Assembly: GCA_020747015.1 (NCBI GenBank)
Contig: JAGTJM010000149.1
Location: 1-23,638 of the forward strand
Direction: 5' to 3'
Source of the DNA: Pyrenochaeta sp. MPI-SDFR-AT-0127
Taxonomy: Eukaryota; Ascomycota; Dothideomycetes; Pleosporales; Cucurbitariaceae
DNA length: 23,638 nucleotides
Shown piece after piece: positions 9,749 through 19,284 of this stretch. The notes below the pieces were generated by a model. It was not told the DNA's origin. It was given only the letters and a program-made list of their open reading frames with translations, and ran no database searches. The translations under genes were made by a program, and so were the position numbers. Positions within the stretch are counted from its first letter, which is position 1, and every line of letters begins with the position of its first letter.

Positions 9749-11640
9749 ATATATAGTAGAAAGGTCTTAGTAATCCTTCTTTAGGGTGCCTTAAGATTAC
9801 TTAAGAAGTATATATAGTTATATAATACTTATAGTTAATCCTCTTTATACTATTAATTCTTACGTTCTAAGCGCTCTTTACTAGGGCTTATATTACCTTC
9901 TACCCTAAGTAACTAGCTCTCTTATACTAAAGATCCTCTAAACTAATTCTACTTTAAGGGATAGTAGACGTCGCTACAGCTTTTATAATTATTAGGACCT
10001 AAGAATAAGATTAGATATTATATTTAATAAAGGCTAGATTACCTTTCTTAATTAGTTTAAATAATATAACGTTTAACTCTAGAGTTCTAAATCGCAGTAT
10101 TCTATTATAGCCTATTACCTAAATCCCTATCTACTTAAGTCGTGCTATAGATATAATATTAATATAGAAGCCTTATATAACCCTTACTTCCTTAAGGAGT
10201 AGGTCTACCTTACTTAATCTATTATCGCTATTAAAGATACCCTTAATTAATCTTTTCCTATAGCTATCTATAGGAAGAGATTATATTCCTACTTTAATAT
10301 ATTTATAATCCTTTACTTTCCTAAATAACCCTAGAATAAGGTAACTTTAATCGTTTACTAAGTAATAAGCTACGCCTCTATCTAGGATAGTTAAGCTAGA
10401 AAGTAGGTACTAGCTAAAGGATATACTATAATACCTTATTTAGACTAATCTTATTTAGTATCTTTATTAAATATAACGTAATTAATAATTATACTAATAA
10501 ATTAGCTTAGTACTTTTATTACGTCTATATCTAATCCTTAATTTTAAGGTCTTAGAGTCTCTATCCTTATTTACTAACCTAATTACTTAACCTATTTATA
10601 AATTTTAGCCTACTCTTCTTTATAGTACTATTCCTTAATCTTCTTTTTATTAAATTTACTTAGGTTTATCCTTAAGGTTAGAGATAATCCTATTATAGCT
10701 ATCTAGAGTCTTCTATAAGTAATTAGCTTCTACCTATATCTATTATAGGGTTTAACTTAGTAGGGGTAGCTATTACTTATTTTAGAGTTTCCTCTACTTA
10801 GTATTCTACTAAATAAGGAGATAGTAAATACTAATAGTCCTTTCCCTTTAGAGTAAGGCTTATATAAGCCTATAATAGTATACTATAAATATTAGCTAGA
10901 TTATTAAGCTCTATTACTACTTAGCCTATTACTATATCTTTAATTATCTTAGTAGTTATTTAGCGTACCTAATCTAGAGTAACTTTAGTATAAGTGCCTC
11001 TAGAAAGTTAGTAAGCCTAATTAATCCTTAAATATTAGGTATATTAAAGGCTTACGCTTAGGTATATAGGACTTACTACTCTTAAAACTAGTAATTAGGG
11101 GTTATTCGCCCTCCCTTTACTTTTTCTAGGTATAATTAGTACTTACTTCTAATCTAGTTTACTATAAGGCTTATATTTAGAGCTAGGTCCTTCTTAAGCT
11201 ATCTAATTAGAGGTTAAAGTCTATATTCCCTTCTATTAAGGAGTTTAATCTAGGTTAGAGTAAGAAGATCTATAGATACTATTTTATTAATCTAGTCTCT
11301 AATATTTAAGAGAGCTACTCTCTTTTAAGTCTAGTAAGTAGTTTTAATCTTCTATTTCCTTATTAGAGTATTATTATCTACTCTATATTCCTTATATACG
11401 ACCTATAGAGCCTTATATTTAAGTAAGTCCTTATTAAATTTCTTATACTCCTCTTAGGTAGCTATAGTTAAGAGAGTAACTAGCTTAGTTAGCTTAGTTA
11501 GAATCTTTAGATAGGCTAGTTCCTAATCCTTAATTAGTATAGTATCTATACTATCTAGATTAATCTAATCCTAAACCTACTTTTCGTATATAAGGCTTTT
11601 AAGCTAAGGAACTAGAAAGGCTAATCTTTCTATAATTATA
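9749..11640 (-). pseudogene. Unidentified minus-strand protein relic, RIP-degraded
   Basis: On the minus strand, long stretches read as plausible protein in one frame, with stops that are almost all TAA or TAG and so fit former Gln, Arg or Trp codons. Visible pieces include EEYKKFNKDLLKYKAL, LNIRDQINKI-like text near 11300 (with stops), GLDIDVIKVLS, NYVIFNKDT, GIIVYPLAST near 10420-10560, and IIEYCDLEL near 10090. It runs into the Copia-A 3' LTR, so its left end may be cut by that element. I do not recognise the family. It might be the Gag part of Copia-B or of another element on the same strand, but I see no zinc knuckle, DSGA or RT motif to prove it. The opposite strand shows no comparable frame. 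Confidence 0.45.
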
Positions 11641-11999
11641 GTAGGATATTTCCTTTAGGAATAGAAGATTCTTAATCTATTATAAGTAAGATATTAGAGA
11701 GGTAAAGAATATAGAGTAATCTAAGTACTTTAGCGTATAAGATTATATAGGGAGAATTAATCTATAGTCCTATAGCGCTGGGCTTATAACTATAGGAGTG
11801 CGCTAAGCTTAGAGAAAGATTAGTAGATAAGATTAATCTCTAGCTAAGAAAGCTAAGTTACGAAGTCTAGACTATATACCCTTAGATTAGAGGATACTTA
11901 ATCTAATCTATCTTTTTAATTAGTATATCTTCTACACTCCTATTCTACGTGATTAGTTGGATCACTCTTCTACTTCTACTCATAAGAGAGATCTTCCTC
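11641..11999. other. AT-rich DNA between two relics; possible gypsy LTR end or leader
   Basis: No frame is recognised. The part around 11930-12004 is visibly less degraded, with CGTGATTAGTTGGATCACTC containing the short inverted repeat GTGAT/ATCAC, and a CCGCGACAA stretch. It could be the LTR end and primer site of the following gypsy element, since TTGGATCACTC begins with a TGG trinucleotide typical of tRNA 3'-end primer sites. I could not find a second LTR copy, so this stays tentative. Confidence 0.25.
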
Positions 12000-14320
12000 C
12001 GCGACAATAAGTTAATAGGATAGTAAGGTAACTAGTAATATAGATCCCTTTATTAGGATGTATAGAATATACCTATAAAGATAGGAGAAGTAGTAACTAA
12101 GACGAACTTTTAGATTATTACTAATCTAATAAGATCCGTAATCCTTAGGAATCTATAGTGCGCTTCTTTAAGATTAGTAATCTAGTATAACGTCTATAGG
12201 AGAGTAACTTACTAGATAATATCTAATAATAGAACGAGGAACGCAGTATTTATAGCCTTAGATCTAACGCTATTTTATCTAAGAAACGTAGAGTATATAA
12301 ACTAAGATAAGGAAAACTAAGTATAGGCGTACTAGCTAAGGCAGCGCGTCTATAGAAGGAAAACCCCTTAGGAAAATAAGAAGTAAGCTAAGTAAACGTA
12401 ATAGTAAGGATAAAATATATTATAAAGGCTTAGTTTATTAATAGTTTAGATAGATTTAGTAACTTCTTACCTATATTTACGAGAGAGGATAGAAATAAAC
12501 TTAAAGCCTAGGTAAATTAGGTTATTACTTATAATATAGTAAGTACTAAGGATCCTTAGAATAAAGAGGAACTTAAATATATAGTTATAATATATAAACT
12601 AAACTAATAAGCTTAGAGATTAAGAGCTAAGTAGGCGTAAGTAAATATATTATATAAGAAAGTAGCTAATAAGGTATAATCTATTAATAACTAAGGCTAA
12701 CAGAACTAATAGAGCTTAGATAAGATAATTAGAAAACTATTACTATTAAGAATTAGCTATTACGACTAAGTCTAAACGCTCCTAGCCCTAGACTATTTAA
12801 CTATCTCTTTAAAAGAAGATACGCTACTTTTCTATAAGGGGAGCGCTTAATACCTAAGAGAATTATAGATTAGAAATTTAGTCCTTTAAAGGTAAAGGAG
12901 AAGGAACTAATACTCTATATAATATATAACTAAGAAGTAGTAATTACTTTTATATTCTTAGAATTAGGAAGGATTAGTTATAACGTCTATCTACTATATA
13001 AAATTAAAACTATCCTATATAAGGCTTAGTAAGTAAAGTTTTCCTAGTTCTAGGGAATTAAGGTAAGTTATAGAGATATTTTAGGACTAGATAGATAGGG
13101 TAGTTTAGAGTTCTATAATAGCTAATACTAAATCCTTAGTTCTTAGTACTAAAGAAGGATAAGACGACTATCTAATAAATAAGTAATCTATATAAATAAG
13201 GTATCTATTTAGGATACTAACTTACTACTAATAGTAGATAAGTTTTTAGAGAAGTTTATAGGATATAAGGTTCTATTACTTATAGATCTCTTCTTAGGAT
13301 ATAACTAGATTACCTTATATAAAGATAGTAGAGATATAATAGCTTTCTAGATACCTATTAGACTACTTTAGTATTATATAATAGTTTAAGGTATAACTAA
13401 TTTAGTTATAGTATTCTAATAGGTAATAATAAAGATCTTAAAAGACTACTAGCCTTATATATTACTATTCTTAGATAATATTATATATAGAGGCTAAAGA
13501 TAATCTATATAATAAGGAAACTCTTCTAGGAGTATAATAGTATATTCTAAAGTATATTTAATAACTAGATTAAGTTTTAGCTAATATAGAAAGAGCTAGA
13601 GCTATAGTATTAGGAAGAAGTACTACTAGGTAATAGAAAGACTAAGAGTAGTTAGATATAAAGTTAGTACTAAAGGGAGGTATTAGACTAAGGAAAAGTA
13701 GCTAAGATTTAAGATTAGCTAGACTATAAGAATCCTAAGGAAGTTTATATATTTATAGGTATATATATACTACTATATATAAGTACTAAATTTTACTATT
13801 AGAGTAAACCCTTTTTTACCTTATAAAAGTAAATATAGTATAGAACTAGGAAGAGCTTAGAAAAATACTATAGAAGACCTTAAGGAATATATTACTAACG
13901 CCCTAGTATTAGTAGGACTAGACTATAATAGTAGATAGATATTTTACCTAGAGTTAATAAGAGTAAAGAAAAGTAGGAGCTATCCTTAAATAAGTTAGAG
14001 AGGATAGAAAAGATACTCTATTTACTTTAAGAGTATTATATAGTTAAAGTCTAAAGCCTCTAGTATTCTATAAAGCTTAAATATAGAGTAGTACTATAGT
14101 CTTTAAAGAAGTTAAATATAGCTCTATAGCTAGTATTTTATAATAGAAATAGACGCTTAGATATTAATTATATAGCTTAATTAATTATTAGCTAAAGTTC
14201 TAGGGTTAGTTATAAATAGATATTAGCTATATCCTAATATAGGAATTTAAGATTAAATATATCCTAGAAAGAAATATATTATAGCTAATATACTATTATA
14301 GTATCTAAAGCTAGAAAGGT
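12000..14320 (+). pseudogene. Ty3/gypsy gag-pol relic, RIP-degraded and truncated
   Basis: The plus strand holds a gypsy reverse transcriptase with stops at Gln, Arg and Trp positions. Near 13205-13480 one frame reads DTNLLLIVDKF, FIGYKVLLLIDLFLGYN, ITLYKDSRDIIAF, then a TNLV piece and YILLFLDNI. This corresponds to the RT block that in gypsy elements reads D-L-x-S-G-Y ... T-A-F ... P-Q-G-A ... F-L-D-D. The second Asp of the DD pair is now Asn (GAT to AAT, a TpG to TpA change). Near 14200-14295 is the end of RNase H (VINRY, YPRKKYIIANILL), matching the usual xRW-LAY ... PGxxHxxAD-LSR end. The upstream part (about 12000-12950) should be Gag, but I could not identify it. Integrase is absent, because the relic is cut at about 14320 by the LTR fragment. 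Confidence 0.78.
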
Positions 14321-14614
14321 GTTAGCCTTAGAGATAAAGTTAGCTTAAAGGAAATAGTAGCCTATAGTTAGGCTAAAATATCTATAAGAAGGAGGAAGGA
14401 TCTATCTATAAGTAGAGGTCTATCCTACCTACTTATCCTATACCTAGTATAAATCTATTATATCCTACCTACCTTTTATCTATCTAAGATATTATTCTAC
14501 TTATATAAGTAATCTTTATTTATCCTAAGAGCTAAGCCCTGCTAGCCTATCTAGGTTACTAGGCTATTTTATTATTAAAGAAAGTTACCTCCTCCCTCTC
14601 CCTACTTTCTTACA
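14321..14614 (+). repeat. 5'-truncated Copia-A LTR at the edge of the AT-rich block
   Basis: From GTTAGCCTTAGAG to TTTCTTACA this matches the last half of the Copia-A LTR, with more C to T changes and small deletions than the other three copies, so it is older. The first half of the LTR is missing, and no internal Copia-A sequence adjoins. Normal-composition DNA starts immediately after its terminal CA. Confidence 0.9.
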
Positions 14615-15815
14615 TAAGTTTAGAGTGATATATATAATCTGCAAAATGAATTTTTAGAGATTAGTAACTATTCGCAATAGTGAGTCGTTACGGGTGTATT
14701 TATATTTTTCCGTTTAATACACGAGCTCCCCACGATACTGTTAAATTGAACACAGCTGACTGTAGATATTGATCACATGGTTTCCAGAAATGAGCCAAAT
14801 ATTCCGGGATGGCTGATTGAGAAGTTACCGCAGAATATCATCCAATGCCAATCTTGACTCGCAAGCCTATTCTCTGATTAGCACGTTGTAATTGTAATAC
14901 CAAAGTTCACCACGGTTCATGCTCACCTCCTTTGCAGTGCTGCGACGGTCCTTTCGATATCAATGATGTACATTGTTTGGCAGCTACGCAAAGTAGTTCG
15001 TCACCAGACTTTCGGCGTTGAGACTGCATCACTGATACCAATGTAATCACAGAATATTATCATCGACTTCTCTGGATCTATCGATATGTTGATTACAGTA
15101 CCTCACGCACAGCCAGTGTCGCTGCTTTAATGAAGTTCACATGTAACCTAATGGTACGCCATGTCTTCCATCGCCTCGTCCTTGTATAGCTTTCGCCATG
15201 CGATAAGACTAGACAAATCAACGTGCTGCATTGTTTTTAGTGATACAGTACGATTTTGCGATTCTTTCAAGCGTTTGGCAATTGTCTGTCTCACTCGCAA
15301 TAACTTTGAGATACGTTCGTTCCGTGCGGGCGATTGCGAACGGGAAATTTGATCACTGGCTATGTGATTTTCACTGTTGGCCTCGCTTGCGCGATCTGGC
15401 ATTGCGATTCTTTTGATGAACGCTGCAATTGTTGACTTTTACGATGTCTGAGTTTTTAGTGAAGTTTGAGCTGACTTGTCTGATTAGTGTTTCTGCTCGG
15501 CTTCGTGTTGGCTGTTCATAGTTTTATCTGTCCTTGCGTCTGTTTGTTCATCGATGTAGTCTGTTGCTCCAGTCGCGATTTCCTGGCCGACAACCACTTC
15601 GTCTCCTTCCGCAACGTGTAGTTCAATGGGTCGCCCACTCTCCGACGCGTGCACGGCAATATCGATCTTTTCTGTTTCAATGGTTGCAACTTCTTCGTCT
15701 GTCTTAAGCTTGTCCCCAACGCTTTGGGCGAGATGTGTGAGTGTGCCCCGTGAAATTTATTTCGCCATTGCGGTTCTACGATAGTGAGTCTCTTGTGTAA
15801 GGGTTTCGATCACTA
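14615..15815 (-). pseudogene. KGD2: 2-oxoglutarate dehydrogenase E2 (dihydrolipoyl succinyltransferase) pseudogene
   Basis: The intact enzyme transfers succinyl groups from a lipoyl arm to CoA in the mitochondrial TCA cycle. Read on the minus strand, the lipoyl domain is nearly perfect at 15541-15733: VGDKLKTDEEVATIETEKID, with the lipoylated Lys codon at 15667-15669, then GEG-type turns ending GATDYIDEQT. Just before it, MAK and ISRGTL are separated by TAA (15757-15759). After a poorly conserved linker the catalytic domain begins at 15151-15320 (RQTIAKRLKESQN, then HVDLSSLIAWRKLYKDEAM). Further fragments in changing frames are DYIGISDAVSTPK near 15030, FSISHPGIFGSFLETM near 14800, and LQSAVFNL near 14750. 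The C-terminal His/Asp catalytic segment is lost at the LTR junction, and the targeting peptide is missing at the other end. There are many stops and frameshifts, so it is non-functional. Confidence 0.88.
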
Positions 15816-15869
15816 GAGAATTTCGTTGCATGGAGGCGGTGGTTGTTAGTCTGAATCTTACTGGTCGAA

Positions 15870-18373
15870 TCTATGTTTTCGCGATATCATCACACATCTT
15901 TTGTGCATGTACTTGTGGATATCTGGGCGCCGAGATCCAACACGTCTTTGATCCTGTCAAACAAAACCGGCTTCGTTCGAGATTCGAAAAGTATATTACC
16001 AATGTATTATCAATCTCTAAAAAAGGACAGATCCTTGACTCAGTCTTGTGGGTTACAACTACCGGTCGATTCCTTGCAGCGAAATTCCCTCGCGAGGAAG
16101 ATTTTGGGCTAGATGGCGCGAATAGTTTAGCAGCAGGAATGTTTTCATTAATCGATAAAGCTGGAGGTGCGCACAGAATCAACGATGATGCTGTTGGCCA
16201 CTGTCATCGTGGTAGAATGAACCTCAATAAGCAATGTTATGTTTCGGCCATTTCGCAGGAACCCTAGAGCCGGACAGTTCAAATGGTCAAACCGGAGATA
16301 TGACTTACCGCCAAGGCATCCAAGTTAATATGAAATTGCGTTGGGCAATATAATCAATATCTCGCTACTCCCAAATCCATCGCATCTCGAGGTCGTAGAT
16401 CCAGGCGCTCAAGGTCATCTGAAAGCTGTGCAAGAATCACCTGACTAAGCAGACACTATGCTTCATTCACTGCATGGCGACGCTGCATTCTCTGGACAGG
16501 ACGTAGCCTGTGAGGCTCTAGATCCTCCAAATTTAAACCCGTATAAAGTCGGTGGCACAGTTCGAATCATGATCAATAACCGGATTGGCCTCACAACTGA
16601 TGAGGGGGAATCACGTCAACACCGTATTGTACCGACCTTGCCAAATACATTGAAGCGCCCATATTCCACGTTTCTATTAACCCTACCTAAATTTTACTAA
16701 CTAGTATATATAAAACTTCACATACTACTAGCCTAGTAGTATATATATTATTAATCTTAATTAGGTTATAAGTAACCCTAAACGCCAACGCTAACAATCG
16801 GAAGCTATTGTCTTTATATACGAGCTCGCAGCTGATTATAGGAATCAATTTGACGGATATCATGATCAATTTGGTTTGTTATCGTTGCGTTATAGTTTTA
16901 CGCAAGTTCAGATGGATAAAACATCGCCCGATAGTAGCTAGTGCTTTAAAAATACTGTGAGAGACTGATGGCTGATGGGCCATTTCCTCAGTCGACATTG
17001 AAGAACGAAAAGAACCAACTGGAGGCAGCTTGAGGAGCCAATCGCTCGAACTAAGGACCTTAGCAAACCAGCGGACAGCATGGTCGACATGACCCAATCG
17101 CCGAACTCTGTATCGGCCTACAGTCGGACAGTAGCCAGCGAGTCGATGCTTCAAAAAGCTCCTGGAGAGGATAAGCTCTGTCCCAAAGCGTTACTTATCT
17201 CACAGCAGCCTCTAGCGAATTTTGAAAAAGTCAAACGAAAAGTTTCCATGCTGGGCAGATCGGCTGGAGTACAGCGGAGGCATTGGTGTTCGGATCTCTG
17301 CTCCTCAAAGGCCATGTGTTCGCCTACGTACAGCGTCGTAAATCTTTGTAGCAGTACTCGGTGTTGCATGACCAGAAATTGCATAAGAAGTGGGGACCTC
17401 TGAACGCACTCGATGACAGTCAGGGCGCATACAGTGTCACCAACTCCCCACTGAGTGAAGTCGCTGTGCTTGGGTTCGAATATGACTACTCTCCCGCTAG
17501 TTCAAACTTTCTTATTTATGGGAAGCGCAGTTTGGTGCCTTTGCCAATAATGCATAAACAACTATTGAGCATTTCATTGCATCCAGTGAAGCGAAATGGT
17601 CGCTAAAGTCTGGCCTTGTTTTTCGCTACCACATGGATACGATGGACAAGAACCCTGAGCACTCGTCTGCCCGTATCGTCCGTATCCTTGAATTGTGCGA
17701 CGGAGATTTAACGAAGTGGCTTCAAAGTATGGGATCGCAGACGACTAATTGCAACATGCAAGTCGTGTATTTAACACGGCCTGCCAACCTATTGCATGTT
17801 CTCCGGCAACACATGCAGATAAAAAGCTGCAAGTGTAAGTTTATTCGATGGCGCAATCTGCAAAACATGCTTACCATTCCTTAGCGCTCATCATTTTCTT
17901 TTCGAATTCACTACTCAGGCACCCTTTAGCACGATCCTCTCTTCAGGAACTGTCAGGCACAGCAGGTTCTCAACCAGTGCTAGAAGATTCTTCGACGCCA
18001 TTGACGGGCTCCGTAATAGAAAGAGCCATTGTCTGCAGCGGTCAGGTCTTTGCGGCTTCACATGAGCATCGTGAGAAACAAAAGGCTAACAGGGCCTCGA
18101 TTACGCGCATCCTTTTCCTTACACACAAGTACCCGAAATTTCGAAAAGATACTCCCGCGCGAAAGGAAATCGTGTGGTGCCAGGAGGAGTCTTATAACAG
18201 CGGTAGTGGCATTATGTACGAGACCGATTGGAGCAAGTAGTACAGACCAGTAAATATCACAAAGTAACGAAAAGTCGCTAGCCGAAAGACCACCAGGAGC
18301 CGTCACCGTGACAGGATCAAAGAGAGTTCATATAGAGGAAACAAGAATGCTCTTAGATTCAGCTTTTCAGTGA
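15870..18373 (+). pseudogene. KGD1: 2-oxoglutarate dehydrogenase E1 pseudogene
   Basis: The intact thiamine-diphosphate enzyme decarboxylates 2-oxoglutarate and passes the succinyl group to E2. Fragments in the E1 order, in shifting frames, are: GAEIQHVFDPVKQNRLRSRF (15928), FPREEDFGLDGANSLAAGM (16084), HCHRGRMN (16199), LPNPSHLEVVDPGAQGHLK (16368), LHGDAAFSGQDVACEAL and RIMINNRIGLTTDEG (16470-16606), TSTPYCTDLAKYIEAPIFHV (16614), EAIVFIYELAADYRNQF (16802), WSTAEALVFGSLL (17265), SVTNSPLSEVAVLGFEYDYS (17434), NPEHSSARI (17651), NCNMQVVYLTRPANLLHVL (17749), FSNSLLRHPLARSSL (17903), RAIVCSGQVFAASHEHRE (18025), EIVWCQEESYNSGSG (18166), and VTGSKRVHIEETRMLLDSAF ending at TGA 18371-18373. Roughly the first quarter of the usual protein (over 200 residues) is missing. 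It contains many stops and indels plus an insertion at about 16686-16772. It is clearly a dead gene; no frame exceeds about 145 codons. Confidence 0.9.
16678..16780. mobile_element. Short AT-rich insertion flanked by an 8-bp direct repeat
   Basis: TAACCCTA occurs at 16678-16685 and again at 16773-16780. The 87 bp between them are AT-rich, unlike the surrounding GC-normal E1 pseudogene, and split its text between APIFHV and EAIVF. Inside is a perfect 10-bp inverted repeat around one base (ATACTACTAG, C, CTAGTAGTAT). CCTAA near the left end and TTAGG near the right end are complementary. An 8-bp duplication would suit a hAT-type non-autonomous element (MITE), but the terminal repeats are short and imperfect. 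It could instead be a fragment of RIP-altered repeat. Confidence 0.45.
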
Positions 18374-18861
18374 TGATATGAATTTGTAAACTCAGTCTAG
18401 ATATTCTTTCTTACACTAGTATGGAACATTTGTGCGTAACTCGGCAACCCTACATTGTGTGTCATATCGATGAATGTCCATGTGCTAAGTTCAGCCTCGT
18501 GGTCGCTTGGATTCAGCGAAATCACCGCAGGAAAAGCATCAATGTCGTTTGCGTGGTAGGAGTGGTTGATTGAGCCCCGATGTTGATCCTCTCACGACAG
18601 AGCAACTACTCCGTGTTAAGTCTGCCTAAAGCCCATATGGCTCTCAGCCACCTCACTTCGTATATAAAGAAGCCCCCTTCTCTACGGCGTTGCTCTTGCA
18701 TCGATTCTCATTCTTCCTGTACAGCCTGTGTTGGGTTCATCAGCGAGGTATCCCTAACACGTCCGTCGGCTACTTCCACTTATCGTGGGCTATCTCAGGC
18801 TTGTTCTATGACGCACGTACATGTCGTTCCATACTAATGAGGATTTTGCAATAGCATGATT
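18374..18861. other. Convergent intergenic region
   Basis: This lies between the 3' end of the E1 pseudogene (plus) and minus-strand coding remnants. I recognise no protein. It contains one promoter-like stretch, listed separately. An open frame at 18580-18837 on the plus strand has no recognisable product and overlaps the TATA-like sequence, so I do not call it a gene. Confidence 0.4.
18661..18668 (+). promoter_or_regulatory. TATA-like core promoter without a visible gene
   Basis: TATATAAA in TCGTATATAAAGAAGCCCC is followed by a pyrimidine-rich stretch (TTCTCATTCTTCC), the layout of many fungal core promoters. Downstream, the first ATG (18809) opens only nine codons before a stop, and the next DNA belongs to minus-strand remnants. 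It may be the promoter of a deleted gene, or chance. Confidence 0.25.
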
Positions 18862-19115
18862 TAAGCTACCCATTGTAAGCACAAAGTCCAACATTCCAAG
18901 ACATTGTGAACTTCTACCCGTCCAAACACCTCCTCTTTTGCCGCAAGTGGTTTGAAGGGACTAGGTCGGCAACTTCGGCGAGTGGAGAAGCGTCGAGGTA
19001 TTTTAGGCGTGGACGATAGTCTTGGATTGCGAGAGCTAATCTGAATTGAAAGGCCTCTGCTCTGTTGTTGGTAGGAGGAGCTTCTAAACATGCAGGGAGC
19101 GCTTTCACGAGTCAA
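18862..19115 (-). pseudogene. Minus-strand coding-like remnant downstream of the unknown conserved gene
   Basis: Two overlapping minus-strand frames each look protein-like over part of this stretch: LPACLEAPPTNNRAEAFQF and YRPRLKYLDASPLAEV (19108 down to about 18960), then KEEVFGRVEVHNVLECWTL (18944 down to 18870) in the other frame. A single indel near 18950 would join them. It could be the far C-terminal exon of the gene at 19285-21876, or a separate remnant. I do not recognise the product. Confidence 0.35.
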
Positions 19116-19213
19116 TTTGGGGTTGCAATAAATATGGAAATCTCACAGCCCGCCGTAGTTGGCTCAGCCAACCACCAGGCTGGACAAAAGCAAGGAAAAA
19201 GAGAGCCGTGACT

Positions 19214-19284
19214 CTAAGAAGACCAAGATGAATAATTATTAATGAAGATGTACAAAGAAGTGAACATATGTCCATGATCCATAC
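19214..19284 (-). other. Candidate last intron of the unknown conserved gene
   Basis: On the minus strand AAG is followed by GTATGG, and 71 bp later CTTCTTAG precedes AGTCAC. The length is typical of fungal introns. It follows the hydrophobic segment VWMGFIVLLLPYTQHSLQ. The exon beyond it is unrecognised, so this is tentative. Confidence 0.35.

Noticed and set aside
1..14614. CRISPR array or bacterial or organelle DNA suggested by the AT-rich repeats
   Set aside because: The repeats are LTRs, not regularly spaced units, and the AT bias coincides with stop codons at Gln/Arg/Trp positions in nuclear retrotransposons, which fits RIP.
15161..15416. Plus-strand open frames
   Set aside because: They are antisense to clear E2 catalytic-domain text on the minus strand.
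15830..16267. A 145-codon gene on the plus strand
   Set aside because: It is one frame of the E1 pseudogene; the start codon lies upstream of any conserved text and the rest continues in other frames.
16773..16781. Telomere repeat array
   Set aside because: TAACCCTA occurs only as two separate single copies, not in tandem.
17471..17490. GGGTTCGAATA, resembling a tRNA B box
   Set aside because: There is no A box or cloverleaf, and the bases encode the conserved GFEY segment of E1.
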